From contig NZ_CP007201.1 in assembly GCF_000568815.1 (NCBI RefSeq), positions 1,745,654-1,809,653 of the forward strand: a stretch of 64,000 nucleotides of DNA, given 5' to 3'. The stretch comes from Sulfurospirillum multivorans DSM 12446 (lineage in GTDB: Bacteria; Campylobacterota; Campylobacteria; Campylobacterales; Sulfurospirillaceae). This document shows positions 17,041 through 24,143 of this stretch, piece after piece. A model generated the notes under the pieces. It had not been told where the DNA came from, searched no databases, and worked only from the letters and a program-made list of their open reading frames with translations. Every line of letters starts with the position of its first letter. Positions within the stretch are counted from its first letter, which is position 1. The position numbers and the translations under genes were made by a program.

Positions 17041-17280
17041 TTATGAAGCAATTTTATTTTTGATGACCTCTTCAACGCGAGTAGTAGTACTACAACTCTT
17101 TAATAGAGCAACATGACCCTCTTTCATAGCTTTTGCTAATCCTAAGTGCCATGCGTGCTTTTTGTCAAGTGCTGCTGGCACAACAATTTCTTGTTGAACT
17201 ACTGACCCTTCCTCTATGACAAATTTATACGCTTTCCACTCCTTCTGAAACATCCGAAGTGTTTGTGCGCCATTTTTCAT
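17041..17280 (-). CDS. Small hypothetical protein (79 aa)
   Basis: Basic, soluble, not recognised. The start overlaps the stop of the secreted protein upstream (TTATGA), so expression is likely coupled. Confidence 0.45.
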   Translation of the reverse strand: MKNGAQTLRMFQKEWKAYKFVIEEGSVVQQEIVVPAALDKKHAWHLGLAKAMKEGHVALLKSCSTTTRVEEVIKNKIAS

Positions 17281-17465
17281 AAGGTACCACCAAATTTTGA
17301 ACTTTGAGCAATCGCTATATGGTCAATTTGATAGAAGTAGCTTAGTTCCATTTGGTTTTTTTTCTCAAATTCTTTTTTTATTACATCGATAGACTCTTTT
17401 GCTTGTAGAAAACTCCAACCAAAAAATCCCGCGATTAACATTGCAATAATTAGAAAACTTTTCAT
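17277..17465 (-). CDS. Small secreted or membrane-anchored protein (62 aa)
   Basis: An N-terminal hydrophobic segment (FLIIAMLIAGFFGWSFL) is followed by a charged tail. AAAGGATATACG precedes the ATG. Between it and the lipoprotein gene lie 203 bases carrying an orphan copy of leader 2. Confidence 0.45.
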   Translation of the reverse strand: MKSFLIIAMLIAGFFGWSFLQAKESIDVIKKEFEKKNQMELSYFYQIDHIAIAQSSKFGGTL

Positions 17466-17598
17466 CGTATATCCTTTTTCATAGGCACCGCACTACTCCA
17501 ATAACAATCAAATTACTTGACATAATCCCTATCTTTTCAGGCATGTTGTTCTATATGATTTTTAGTGTTTTTTGAAGTGGTGTAGAGGTGTTTTTATA

Positions 17599-17671
17599 GA
17601 AAGAGGACAAACCTATCCCTCAAGGGGATAAATTAAATCCCCTTTTGGGTTAGGCTCTTAATGAGCAACTA
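17599..17671 (-). repeat. Orphan 73-bp duplicate of leader 2
   Basis: Identical, base for base, to 4967-5039, including the TAG stop codon at its 5' end (minus strand). Here the repeat ends at CTCTTTC and no ribosome site or gene follows for about 130 bases, so the gene that belonged to it seems to have been lost or replaced. Confidence 0.85.
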
Positions 17672-17899
17672 TTTAGCTATGTTTTCAACAATACGAATAG
17701 GTAACGTAAGAACATACGCACCAGCAAATACAGCAGCGCCTGCTGCTTGTCCAGCCGCATAACCTACGTCTGACTCAGAAGCATTAGCTTGAACTTCTTT
17801 GGCAGGTACGGTTTCATTCGGCGTATAAACTCGTGTTACCTTTGTTGTGCAACCAGTCAATAATAACGCAATTGCAAACAACATAAACAAACTTTTCAT
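17669..17899 (-). CDS. Small lipoprotein (76 aa)
   Basis: Signal peptide with lipobox (LFAIALLLTGC) at residues 7-17, then a short linker and a glycine-zipper-like hydrophobic region (AAGQAAGAAVFAGAYVL). Start at 17899 after AAAGGAGGGAACCC. Possibly an entry-exclusion or envelope protein; this is only a guess from its size and location. Confidence 0.6.
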   Translation of the reverse strand: MKSLFMLFAIALLLTGCTTKVTRVYTPNETVPAKEVQANASESDVGYAAGQAAGAAVFAGAYVLTLPIRIVENIAK

Positions 17900-17985
17900 G
17901 GGTTCCCTCCTTTGGGAAAGGGCATACCTCTCCCATAAGGGTGAGATAGCCAAATGGCTAAAACTCCCTTATGGAGTTAAACTTT
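17900..17985 (-). promoter_or_regulatory. Structured 5' leader (family member 11)
   Basis: Near-identical to leader 4 at 7560-7640 over about 80 bases, with matched differences around CTCACCC/GGGAGAGG. Ends at AAAGGAGGG before the lipoprotein start. Confidence 0.7.
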
Positions 17986-18008
17986 TTTACATGTAAGAAA
18001 TGAAACTC

Positions 18009-18497
18009 CTAAAAAGGAATTTCGTCATCATTAATATCCAAATCAGGAATATCATGTCCAGAATACTCAGGTTGATTGCCTTGTTGTTGACCTTGAGATT
18101 GGCGAGGTTGTGATGTTCTTGGCGCTTGATTGCCACCTTGTCCACCATTACCTTCATTGTTTGAACCATCCCTACCATCTAGCATTTGGAGTGTTTCAAC
18201 GGTGATAGAGTGCTTAGAGCGCTTTGCACCTTGTTGATCGGTCCACTGATCGAGTTTTAAACGACCTTCTACTAAAACCTTAGAGCCTCTCTTTAGGTAT
18301 TGATTAGCAATTTCTGCTGTTCGCCCAAAGAAAGTGATATCGATAAAACAAACCTCTTCGGCTTGGCTACCGTCCTGCTTTTTAAAGCGACGATTGGTCG
18401 CAAGTCCAGTGGTACAAACCGCGCCACCACTAGGGAGGTAACGAAGCTCGCAGTCACGTGTGAGGTTTCCAAGCATAATTACTTTGTTGAATTCCAT
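18009..18497 (-). CDS. ssb: Single-stranded DNA-binding protein
   Basis: A 162-residue SSB: OB-fold residues 1-110 ([20 protein letters not shown] ... [12 protein letters not shown]), a Gly/Gln-rich linker, and the acidic tip DINDDEIPF that recruits partner proteins. I start at 18497 after AAAGGAAATAAC. It protects single strands during replication and annealing and is grouped with the Bet and exonuclease genes upstream. Confidence 0.93.
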   Translation of the reverse strand: MEFNKVIMLGNLTRDCELRYLPSGGAVCTTGLATNRRFKKQDGSQAEEVCFIDITFFGRTAEIANQYLKRGSKVLVEGRLKLDQWTDQQGAKRSKHSITVETLQMLDGRDGSNNEGNGGQGGNQAPRTSQPRQSQGQQQGNQPEYSGHDIPDLDINDDEIPF

Positions 18498-18516
18498 GTT
18501 ATTTCCTTTTTTTAAT

Positions 18517-18672
18517 TTAATCCACTGCTTTTCTAACTTCAGCAAAAGCGTAAATGTCACACTGACTGTTTAATGTATCAGCAAGTGCTTTTGCCTCTGA
18601 AAAAGAGAAAGTACCTTTAATTTCCTCACCACCATAAAAATAAGTGGTAACTACTTGGTATTCATTTTGCAT
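18517..18672 (-). CDS. Small hypothetical protein (51 aa)
   Basis: A short frame from ATG 18672, preceded by AAGGATTTAAC, to TAA 18517, ending 20 bases before the ssb start. The product ([15 protein letters not shown]...) is soluble with an alpha/beta pattern. Position between two genes of the same direction and a ribosome site support it. Confidence 0.5.
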   Translation of the reverse strand: MQNEYQVVTTYFYGGEEIKGTFSFSEAKALADTLNSQCDIYAFAEVRKAVD

Positions 18673-18702
18673 GTTAAATCCTTGTTCTAAAAAAGTAGAT
18701 AC

Positions 18703-19644
18703 TTAGACTACTCTTAATGATAAGAAAGGTTTTCCATCCTTGCTAACGGCATTTGCGACTTCAGGATACTTTTTCTTCAGTAGATCTAAAGAAATACTAC
18801 TTTTGCCACTATTTTCATACATGATCGCATTATATTTTGTACCAATACCTTTTTTGATATTGGCCGCTTCCATAAATGCTTTTATATTCTCACGAAGAGC
18901 TTTTGCTTCTTTTTCTGCTGCCGATAATTCCTTTAATTTTGTGAGCATTGAATCAATCTCATCAGGGAGTTTTTCTGCATTATGAAGAAGTGTTGAGCAA
19001 CTACTTTTGTATTTGCAAGATCCACATAAATCACTTACCTCGCCTTCAGGCTCAGTTCTTGATTGTATAGCATTCCACAATTTTAATCCTCTTTGTTGAG
19101 CTTGATGAAGTAGAATCTCGGAAAATACAACAGGGAATTCATGCCTTTTTGCCGTATTAAGGTCAATGGCGGCAATAACACCTCTTGTTTTTCTTCCGGT
19201 GGATTCATTTGCAAGCCACATTTGAATATGGTTTTGATAAACCCAACTCAGTCGTGGTTTATCATCTGGAAGTGCTGTTCTAAAAGTTTTACCTTCTACT
19301 GCAACATCCTCCTGTGGAAAATTTACGTGTAAGTCAAGATGCGCTCTAAGAAAAGACCATTGATCTTTTCCTACGAATTCAACTTGTTTAGTGAACGTAA
19401 AAGCATCTTTCTTAGGACTATTTTCAAGACCTTTGATAAAAATACCTTCCGCGACATGACCACGCTCAAAGATTAGCAATTGCTCAAAGTCAAAATCTTC
19501 TTTATCAAACTTTGACAAATAGGATTTTTTTAAGCATTGTCCAATATCTGATGCACCAACATATGTTGAGCGATCACCTAATCCTGAATCTGCATTTCTT
19601 ATTCCTTCTTCGATTAAATCGTAAAAAGGTGTTGTACTTGACAT
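18703..19644 (-). CDS. RecB/Cas4-like PD-(D/E)XK exonuclease
   Basis: A 313-residue nuclease. Catalytic elements are RAHLDLH (Asp) and VAVEGKT (E-x-K) at about residues 119-138. A cysteine in IGQCLKK near residue 33 plus three near residue 210 (DLCGSCKYKSSC) form the iron-sulfur cluster pattern of Cas4/AddB-type nucleases. It lies next to an annealing protein gene, so it probably makes the single strands that Bet anneals. GGAGG lies nine bases before the ATG. Confidence 0.8.
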   Translation of the reverse strand: MSSTTPFYDLIEEGIRNADSGLGDRSTYVGASDIGQCLKKSYLSKFDKEDFDFEQLLIFERGHVAEGIFIKGLENSPKKDAFTFTKQVEFVGKDQWSFLRAHLDLHVNFPQEDVAVEGKTFRTALPDDKPRLSWVYQNHIQMWLANESTGRKTRGVIAAIDLNTAKRHEFPVVFSEILLHQAQQRGLKLWNAIQSRTEPEGEVSDLCGSCKYKSSCSTLLHNAEKLPDEIDSMLTKLKELSAAEKEAKALRENIKAFMEAANIKKGIGTKYNAIMYENSGKSSISLDLLKKKYPEVANAVSKDGKPFLSLRVV

Positions 19645-19728
19645 TATGTGTTACCTCCAAGTATTACCTAAGAGGAAATACACAATCCCACAAGGGATAA
19701 AATGTATCCCTCTTAGGAAGTGTATTTA
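19645..19728 (-). promoter_or_regulatory. Structured 5' leader (family member 12)
   Basis: The outer stem is the longest in the family: AAATACAC pairs with GTGTATTT and TTCC with GGGA, around an inner GGGATA...TATCCC-type hairpin. CCTC then faces GGAGG at the ribosome site. Confidence 0.7.
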
Positions 19729-19732
19729 CAAA

Positions 19733-20905
19733 TTAAAACAAACTACCCTCTTCTCGTTTTGAACGACTATCTTGTTCTGTTTCAGGAGCTTTTTTAACAC
19801 CTTTTTCAACAATAGTGATTGTAGGCATATTTTTAATATGCGCCTGCTCAAATTTTTGAAGAAGATAACCTGCTAGTTTTTGTTCCTCAGACTCATCTGT
19901 CGTTACCTCAAATACCGCAGTGACCACATACGTTTTTTGATTGCCAGTTGGTTTTACCGAAGGCTGAACGTGTGCTGTTTGAGATATTGGAGCTTTTGCT
20001 ATGATGATTTCAGGTTGGGTGTTTGATTCAATTTGAACTGTTGTTGGTGTTTGTAATCTTTGTTGAGCTTCAAATTCTGCTTTCGCTTTCACTTCAGCTT
20101 CTTTTTTTGCTTTTTCTACGAGTTTTTGTTCCAATTCTCCAAAGCGTTTGATTTCGCTTTTGATCATTGACTGAAGCTTTTGTTGGTAGATTTCTTCATC
20201 ATCAACTTTTAAAAAGCTTTCAATGTTTTGTCTAACAAGTGGTGCCTCAAGGCCTGCTTTATAGCAAGTACCTTCAAGGGTATTGAGCCTAAGTTCAACT
20301 TTTTCTTGAAAGCGTTTGCACTCAAGCGCACGAGCTTCAACAGAACCTTTCGCTGCTGGTTTGATTCCTGAATTTGTCTTATTTGAGACAATTGCAAGAT
20401 CAGCGACTTTCGCTATTTGAAACTCTTCTTTAACATCGAATTTATGATACGCTGTTTTTAAAGCACTTTCTAAAAGAGATAAACACTCTTTTCGAGTACG
20501 TGCATTAAAAACTTCAATTTGATTCAACAGAAACGTGCGTTTTTCATCAATGAGACTAACAAGTTCTTTGCATTGAGCACCGAAAACATCAATTGGAGCA
20601 GATACAATCTTTACGGTATTTTTTCTGGTTTCATCAACTTTTTCAGAAAGCTGATTTAAGGTTGTTGCCATTTTTTTAGCAGCAGCCATATTTTCCAAGG
20701 TAACGGTTACTTCATACTCTTTCAATCCAGCCACAACATGCGCTTTGATTGTGTCGAAATTTGAAGCAATTTTAGGTAATTGTGTTTTAATATCAATCAT
20801 TGATATTAATTGTTCTGTAGTTATTGGTTGATCTTCAGCAACAACTTCTGATGGTGTAACCTCTTCATCATTCAATAAACTTCGAGTATTCTCTGAACTT
20901 GACAT
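19733..20905 (-). CDS. DUF1351 domain protein
   Basis: A 390-residue protein of the phage DUF1351 family: residues 70-250 are helical and charged (ENMAAAKKMATTLNQLSEKV ... FNARTRKECLSLLE). The C-terminal 150 residues hold a second domain (TYVVTAVFEVTTDESEEQKL). The family usually lies next to recT or bet and is thought to aid recombination, without a known activity. GAGGTCAAAA precedes the start. Confidence 0.75.
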   Translation of the reverse strand: MSSSENTRSLLNDEEVTPSEVVAEDQPITTEQLISMIDIKTQLPKIASNFDTIKAHVVAGLKEYEVTVTLENMAAAKKMATTLNQLSEKVDETRKNTVKIVSAPIDVFGAQCKELVSLIDEKRTFLLNQIEVFNARTRKECLSLLESALKTAYHKFDVKEEFQIAKVADLAIVSNKTNSGIKPAAKGSVEARALECKRFQEKVELRLNTLEGTCYKAGLEAPLVRQNIESFLKVDDEEIYQQKLQSMIKSEIKRFGELEQKLVEKAKKEAEVKAKAEFEAQQRLQTPTTVQIESNTQPEIIIAKAPISQTAHVQPSVKPTGNQKTYVVTAVFEVTTDESEEQKLAGYLLQKFEQAHIKNMPTITIVEKGVKKAPETEQDSRSKREEGSLF

Positions 20906-20996
20906 TTTTGACCTCTTTCTTTTTTCTTGAAGTCAAAAGGACATACTTTTCCCTATCAAAGGGAAGAATATATCCCTTTGACGGGTTTAATTATCA
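20906..20996 (-). promoter_or_regulatory. Structured 5' leader (family member 13)
   Basis: Minus-strand: AAACCC, then the hairpin TCAAAGGG/CCCTTTGA, then GGG and GTATGTCC. TTTTGAC can pair with GTCAAAA that overlaps the GAGG ribosome site. Confidence 0.65.
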
Positions 20997-21000
20997 GACA

Positions 21001-22182
21001 TTATTCACCAAAAGGATTTTTTTCATCGTCCTCATCAAGTGGTGGAATGCCTTCAAATAAAGCAGTTTGTGTAGGTTTTTCCTCTTTTGGAGGTAATGTA
21101 GGATTTAGAAACGCTTTGATTTGGTTCATCAAAGTTTCCCTATTATCAGGACTGATGATATCTTCGACTTTTTTCAAATCGCTTAAATCACCGAATGTTT
21201 TTTCGACAAATCTTCCAGCCTCTTCAGTCGTGATACCATTACCAAGTAACAGTTTCATCAAATCCGATTTTGGGCTTGTCTTTTTAGATGTTTTTTCTGG
21301 CTTAGTTGGTTTAGGAGCAATAGGCGTTTCTTCAATAGGCTTTGGCAAAATTTCAGCATCAAGCATATCGCTTTCTGTAACAGTGATCTTCCACACACCA
21401 TCATGATGGTTAAAACCAGTGGATTTTAATACTGCGGAATGCGCATAGGCCTTCTGGACTGTAATAGTGTCACCATTAATCGTATACTCAATCCCAAGCG
21501 AGCTAAGCGCGTCAATGACTTTCGCTTTATCTTTTTTCAATGACTGAATAGGTAAAGAAGCATTTTCGCCATCAAGGAATCCAGCATCAACTGACATAAG
21601 CCCATCAAGACCATAAACGGCATCAAGTAGCTGAAATTCTGCTACCTTCTCAACCATTACAGTAGGCATACCTTTCCAAAATTGTGTAACTTCACCTTTT
21701 TTAGTGGTTTGTTTGTAAACGCTGTATGCCGCCTCTTTACGAACTTTTTTGCCTTCGATTTCAAGCTCAGCCCAACCAACCAGATCTCTTTTCTCTTGCC
21801 ATTCACCCTCAGGATCAAGGTAAGGGAAAAGTTTAATAGTGTATCCAGTAGTAGGAGGAACAGTCATCCCTTTTCTTCTTGCGATAGTGCGCGCACCTCT
21901 TCGCCCAATCATAGGATCGTGTTTAGTCACCCATTGATCTGGTTGTCCATATTCAGCAATATTCTGCTTTCTTGGAACAAAATAGATCTCTTTAATGATC
22001 GGATTTAATTGTGCTTGCTTCGCAATTTCCAAACAATACATCAAATCTCCATCAGTGATTCCTGGTGCAATTTGAGTTTTGAGGATGCTCATTTGTTCTA
22101 TCGTGAGCGCTGCTGCACTAAATGGCGATCTTACAACCGCAACTTGAGCTTGTGTTCCATCATCTAATTGATTTTTTGACAT
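21001..22182 (-). CDS. bet: Phage recombination protein Bet (RecT family annealase)
   Basis: A 393-residue single-strand annealing protein. Bet/RecT signature region at residues 25-190: LTIEQMSILKTQIAPG, LNPIIKEIYFVPR, DPMIGRRGARTIARRKG, and MVEKVAEFQLLDAVYG. It anneals complementary strands exposed by the neighbouring exonuclease. The C-terminal extension after residue 190 includes QTALF, a clamp-like pentapeptide, and ends in an acidic tail (LDEDDEKNPFGE). Start at 22182 after AAAGGAGAAAAT; the longer frame covers a hairpin leader. Confidence 0.88.
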   Translation of the reverse strand: MSKNQLDDGTQAQVAVVRSPFSAAALTIEQMSILKTQIAPGITDGDLMYCLEIAKQAQLNPIIKEIYFVPRKQNIAEYGQPDQWVTKHDPMIGRRGARTIARRKGMTVPPTTGYTIKLFPYLDPEGEWQEKRDLVGWAELEIEGKKVRKEAAYSVYKQTTKKGEVTQFWKGMPTVMVEKVAEFQLLDAVYGLDGLMSVDAGFLDGENASLPIQSLKKDKAKVIDALSSLGIEYTINGDTITVQKAYAHSAVLKSTGFNHHDGVWKITVTESDMLDAEILPKPIEETPIAPKPTKPEKTSKKTSPKSDLMKLLLGNGITTEEAGRFVEKTFGDLSDLKKVEDIISPDNRETLMNQIKAFLNPTLPPKEEKPTQTALFEGIPPLDEDDEKNPFGE

Positions 22183-22350
22183 ATTTTCTCCTTTTTCGTT
22201 CCATTCAACCAATATGTCGATATTGAATAAAACGTGATTTTTTGGATTTTTAATGGCTCCATTAAACCGACAGGAGAAAACAGACAGAGGTATGGCTGGT
22301 AAGCCGATACAACTGAGATTGCTCTCATATCGGCTTAGTGCAGCCATTAA
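22183..22350 (-). promoter_or_regulatory. Leader of bet with long stacked hairpin
   Basis: Three stacked stems on one axis: ATGGCTG (22292-22298) with CAGCCAT (22341-22347), AAGCCGATA (22301-22309) with TATCGGCTT (22328-22336), and TGAGA/TCTCA around TTGC. The 21 paired bases make a strong RNA hairpin about 110 bases upstream of the start. Confidence 0.6.
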
Positions 22351-22441
22351 AATTAATAAGTTGAAAGAGGGAAGCCTTTTTTTCGTATGAATACGAATCC
22401 CTCTTGAAATTCTATGAGTCTCATGCTAAAATAGCATTAGA

Positions 22442-22539
22442 TTTTGGGATCAAAGTAAACCCCATCCTCGAAGAGGATGAGGAATCATTAAAGAGCGGGC
22501 TAGGCTAATTTAATGATGATTACGACTCTGATCCCAAAA
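22442..22539. ncRNA. Three-way-junction structure, RNA or origin-like
   Basis: Closed by a perfect 10-base stem, TTTTGGGATC (22442-22451) with GATCCCAAAA (22530-22539). Inside are CATCCTC/GAGGATG with loop GAA, and ATCATTAAA (22484-22492) with TTTAATGAT (22509-22517). The strand is not known. It sits in a 1-kb gap, so an RNA, an origin or a transfer site are all possible. Confidence 0.5.
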
Positions 22540-22729
22540 GCGTTAAACTCAACTTTTATCTTCTTACTGCTCATTTTCCACACTTCCTTTCAAACAAAAG
22601 TACCTCATTTGCACATAGCATGATTTTGGAATAATCATTTGGGTTTAACTATGATTTTTCTGAGATTTTTGTTTTATGATATGTAGTTTCCAGCTACATT
22701 CTTAGGCAAAAGCCCAAAAGAAAGCACAT

Positions 22730-22785
22730 TTATCTCCGCAGGAGCATAATAATATGCCCTCTTTGGGGATTTTGTTCACAATTAG
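22730..22785 (-). repeat. Orphan leader-like four-block structure
   Basis: Minus-strand ATCCCC, AAAG, AGGGCATA, TATGCTCC, TGC, GGAGAT follows the block order of the leader family, but no supported gene lies downstream. Confidence 0.4.
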
Positions 22786-22917
22786 ATATCTTTTAAAATC
22801 TATCTCAAAATGACGTAGCACTTTGCTGTAAAAATTAAAATCAATCGAATATTTTTGTAAGTTGTGAGTGGAGTAATATTTTAGGAGATACCTAATTAAA
22901 GGCATTTTGTTTTTGAA

Positions 22918-23045
22918 TCAATACTAAAAGTATTGAACCCTTATAGCTCGTAGGCTAGGAATATGGGCTAACCCTCTTTTTTGGAACTTACTTCCAAAGG
23001 AATCTATAAAGACACCTTGCCTCACTACAAAAAGTAGCGGGGTGA
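22918..23045. ncRNA. Structured element A with conserved core
   Basis: Hairpins TCAATACT/AGTATTGA, GGGCTAACCC and TTGGAA/TTCCAA precede the core AAAGGAATC (22996-23004), five bases, then AGACACCT (23010-23017) and GCC. The same core with the same five-base spacing recurs at 48934-48960. Closing AGGC/GCCT pairs are possible. No known RNA family is recognised. Confidence 0.5.
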
Positions 23046-23147
23046 ATCAATAAAAGTTATTGACTATCAAAAAATGATTAAAAATTATATTATAAATATT
23101 AGACATTTGTCAATGTTAATTTTTTTGATAATACATTCAAAAAAGTA

Positions 23148-23176
23148 TTGACACGCTAGGCGTATTGTGACATAAT
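23148..23176 (+). promoter_or_regulatory. Sigma-70-type promoter
   Basis: TTGACA (23148-23153), a 17-base spacer and CATAAT (23171-23176), about 27 bases before the first gene of the plus-strand block. The AATTTGACATTAAAATT dyad just downstream could be an operator. Confidence 0.7.
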
Positions 23177-23202
23177 TTGACATTAAAATTATGGAGCCAC
23201 AA

Positions 23203-23907
23203 ATGTTAGATATCACAATAAACGCACATACTCAAACTGACATTTTCGATTTTCTTCCACAATCTTCTACGATGGTTATACCATCTAGTGTGAAAAAAGT
23301 TGAAACTTCATTATCTTTGCCAGATTATTCTGATATTCCTTTTATAGAGAGATTAGATCTTCTCTCTCAAATGCAAGCGCTCATAAAATCAGGCACGCTT
23401 ATTCAAAGTGATAAATACTTACGCCTGTGGCTCAATCGAAAACCTTTTGTCGAGAAAGATCTCCTCCAAGACTTATATCGAGTACGCGCTGTAACGTGGT
23501 CAGATTCAGCGCTATTCTTGCAAATCTATCTCACCGGTGGACGGGACATGAGCACAGAAGAATTTTTAAATAGGTGTGATGCGCTTGGAGCCTATACAAA
23601 AAGCTCGTGGGCAAGATATTTTGAAGATAAATCAATCACTCCAAGTATTTTGATGGATCTATTTAAGATTGAAGAACATGTTGCATATGTTGAGTGTGCA
23701 AAAGGCACGAAAGAGGAATGTGAACTTGCGCTTCATCTGCTGATTGATTGGAATAGAAACCACATAGCGAGCCTTGCTGAGATGCAAGCTGATTCATCAT
23801 TAGATTTCATCCGTATTAAACGTAAAAAAGGTGAGATCGAAAGCACTAAGTGTATGAATGGTGAGTGTGTTGCTCAGATCATTTTATCACGCGAAAATGC
23901 GTTTTAG
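23203..23907 (+). CDS. Hypothetical protein (234 aa)
   Basis: Not recognised. The N-terminus has QTDIFDFL, related to the clamp-like pentapeptide and to the LFDFL tails of two proteins in the left block. The rest is helical. I start at 23203, with GGAG six bases upstream, instead of the ATG at 23191 that overlaps this site. Confidence 0.55.
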   Translation: MLDITINAHTQTDIFDFLPQSSTMVIPSSVKKVETSLSLPDYSDIPFIERLDLLSQMQALIKSGTLIQSDKYLRLWLNRKPFVEKDLLQDLYRVRAVTWSDSALFLQIYLTGGRDMSTEEFLNRCDALGAYTKSSWARYFEDKSITPSILMDLFKIEEHVAYVECAKGTKEECELALHLLIDWNRNHIASLAEMQADSSLDFIRIKRKKGEIESTKCMNGECVAQIILSRENAF

Positions 23908-23918
23908 GAGGGTCACTT

Positions 23919-24143
23919 ATGCCTAAGAACAAAACACCTATAGAAACAGCCTTTTACGACATCCTTACATGTAAGGCAAAAAAAGAGTTTACAACAGCGA
24001 GCTCTTTTTGCATGAGCGTTTATTCCTTTTGGCAAGAGAAAGGCTCCATTACCTCCTCACAAATGGAAAATTTAGAAAAAGGCTTCAATGGACAAGCGAA
24101 AAATAAAAGCTATTACAACATACTAAGGAATTCACATGTCTAA
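23919..24143 (+). CDS. Small hypothetical protein (74 aa)
   Basis: A small basic, soluble protein with unknown function. GGAGGG lies eight bases before the ATG at 23919. It overlaps the start of the methyltransferase gene by eight bases. A TTACATGTAA palindrome lies inside (23965-23974). Confidence 0.5.
   Translation: MPKNKTPIETAFYDILTCKAKKEFTTASSFCMSVYSFWQEKGSITSSQMENLEKGFNGQAKNKSYYNILRNSHV

Noticed and set aside
2531-22350. Known riboswitch families as an explanation for the leaders
   Set aside because: I saw no conserved core of cobalamin, TPP, SAM, c-di-GMP, preQ1, fluoride or glycine aptamers.
22702-22905. 67-residue minus-strand frame
   Set aside because: It has no ribosome site and crosses the leader-like structure at 22730-22785; it looks like chance in an AT-rich gap.
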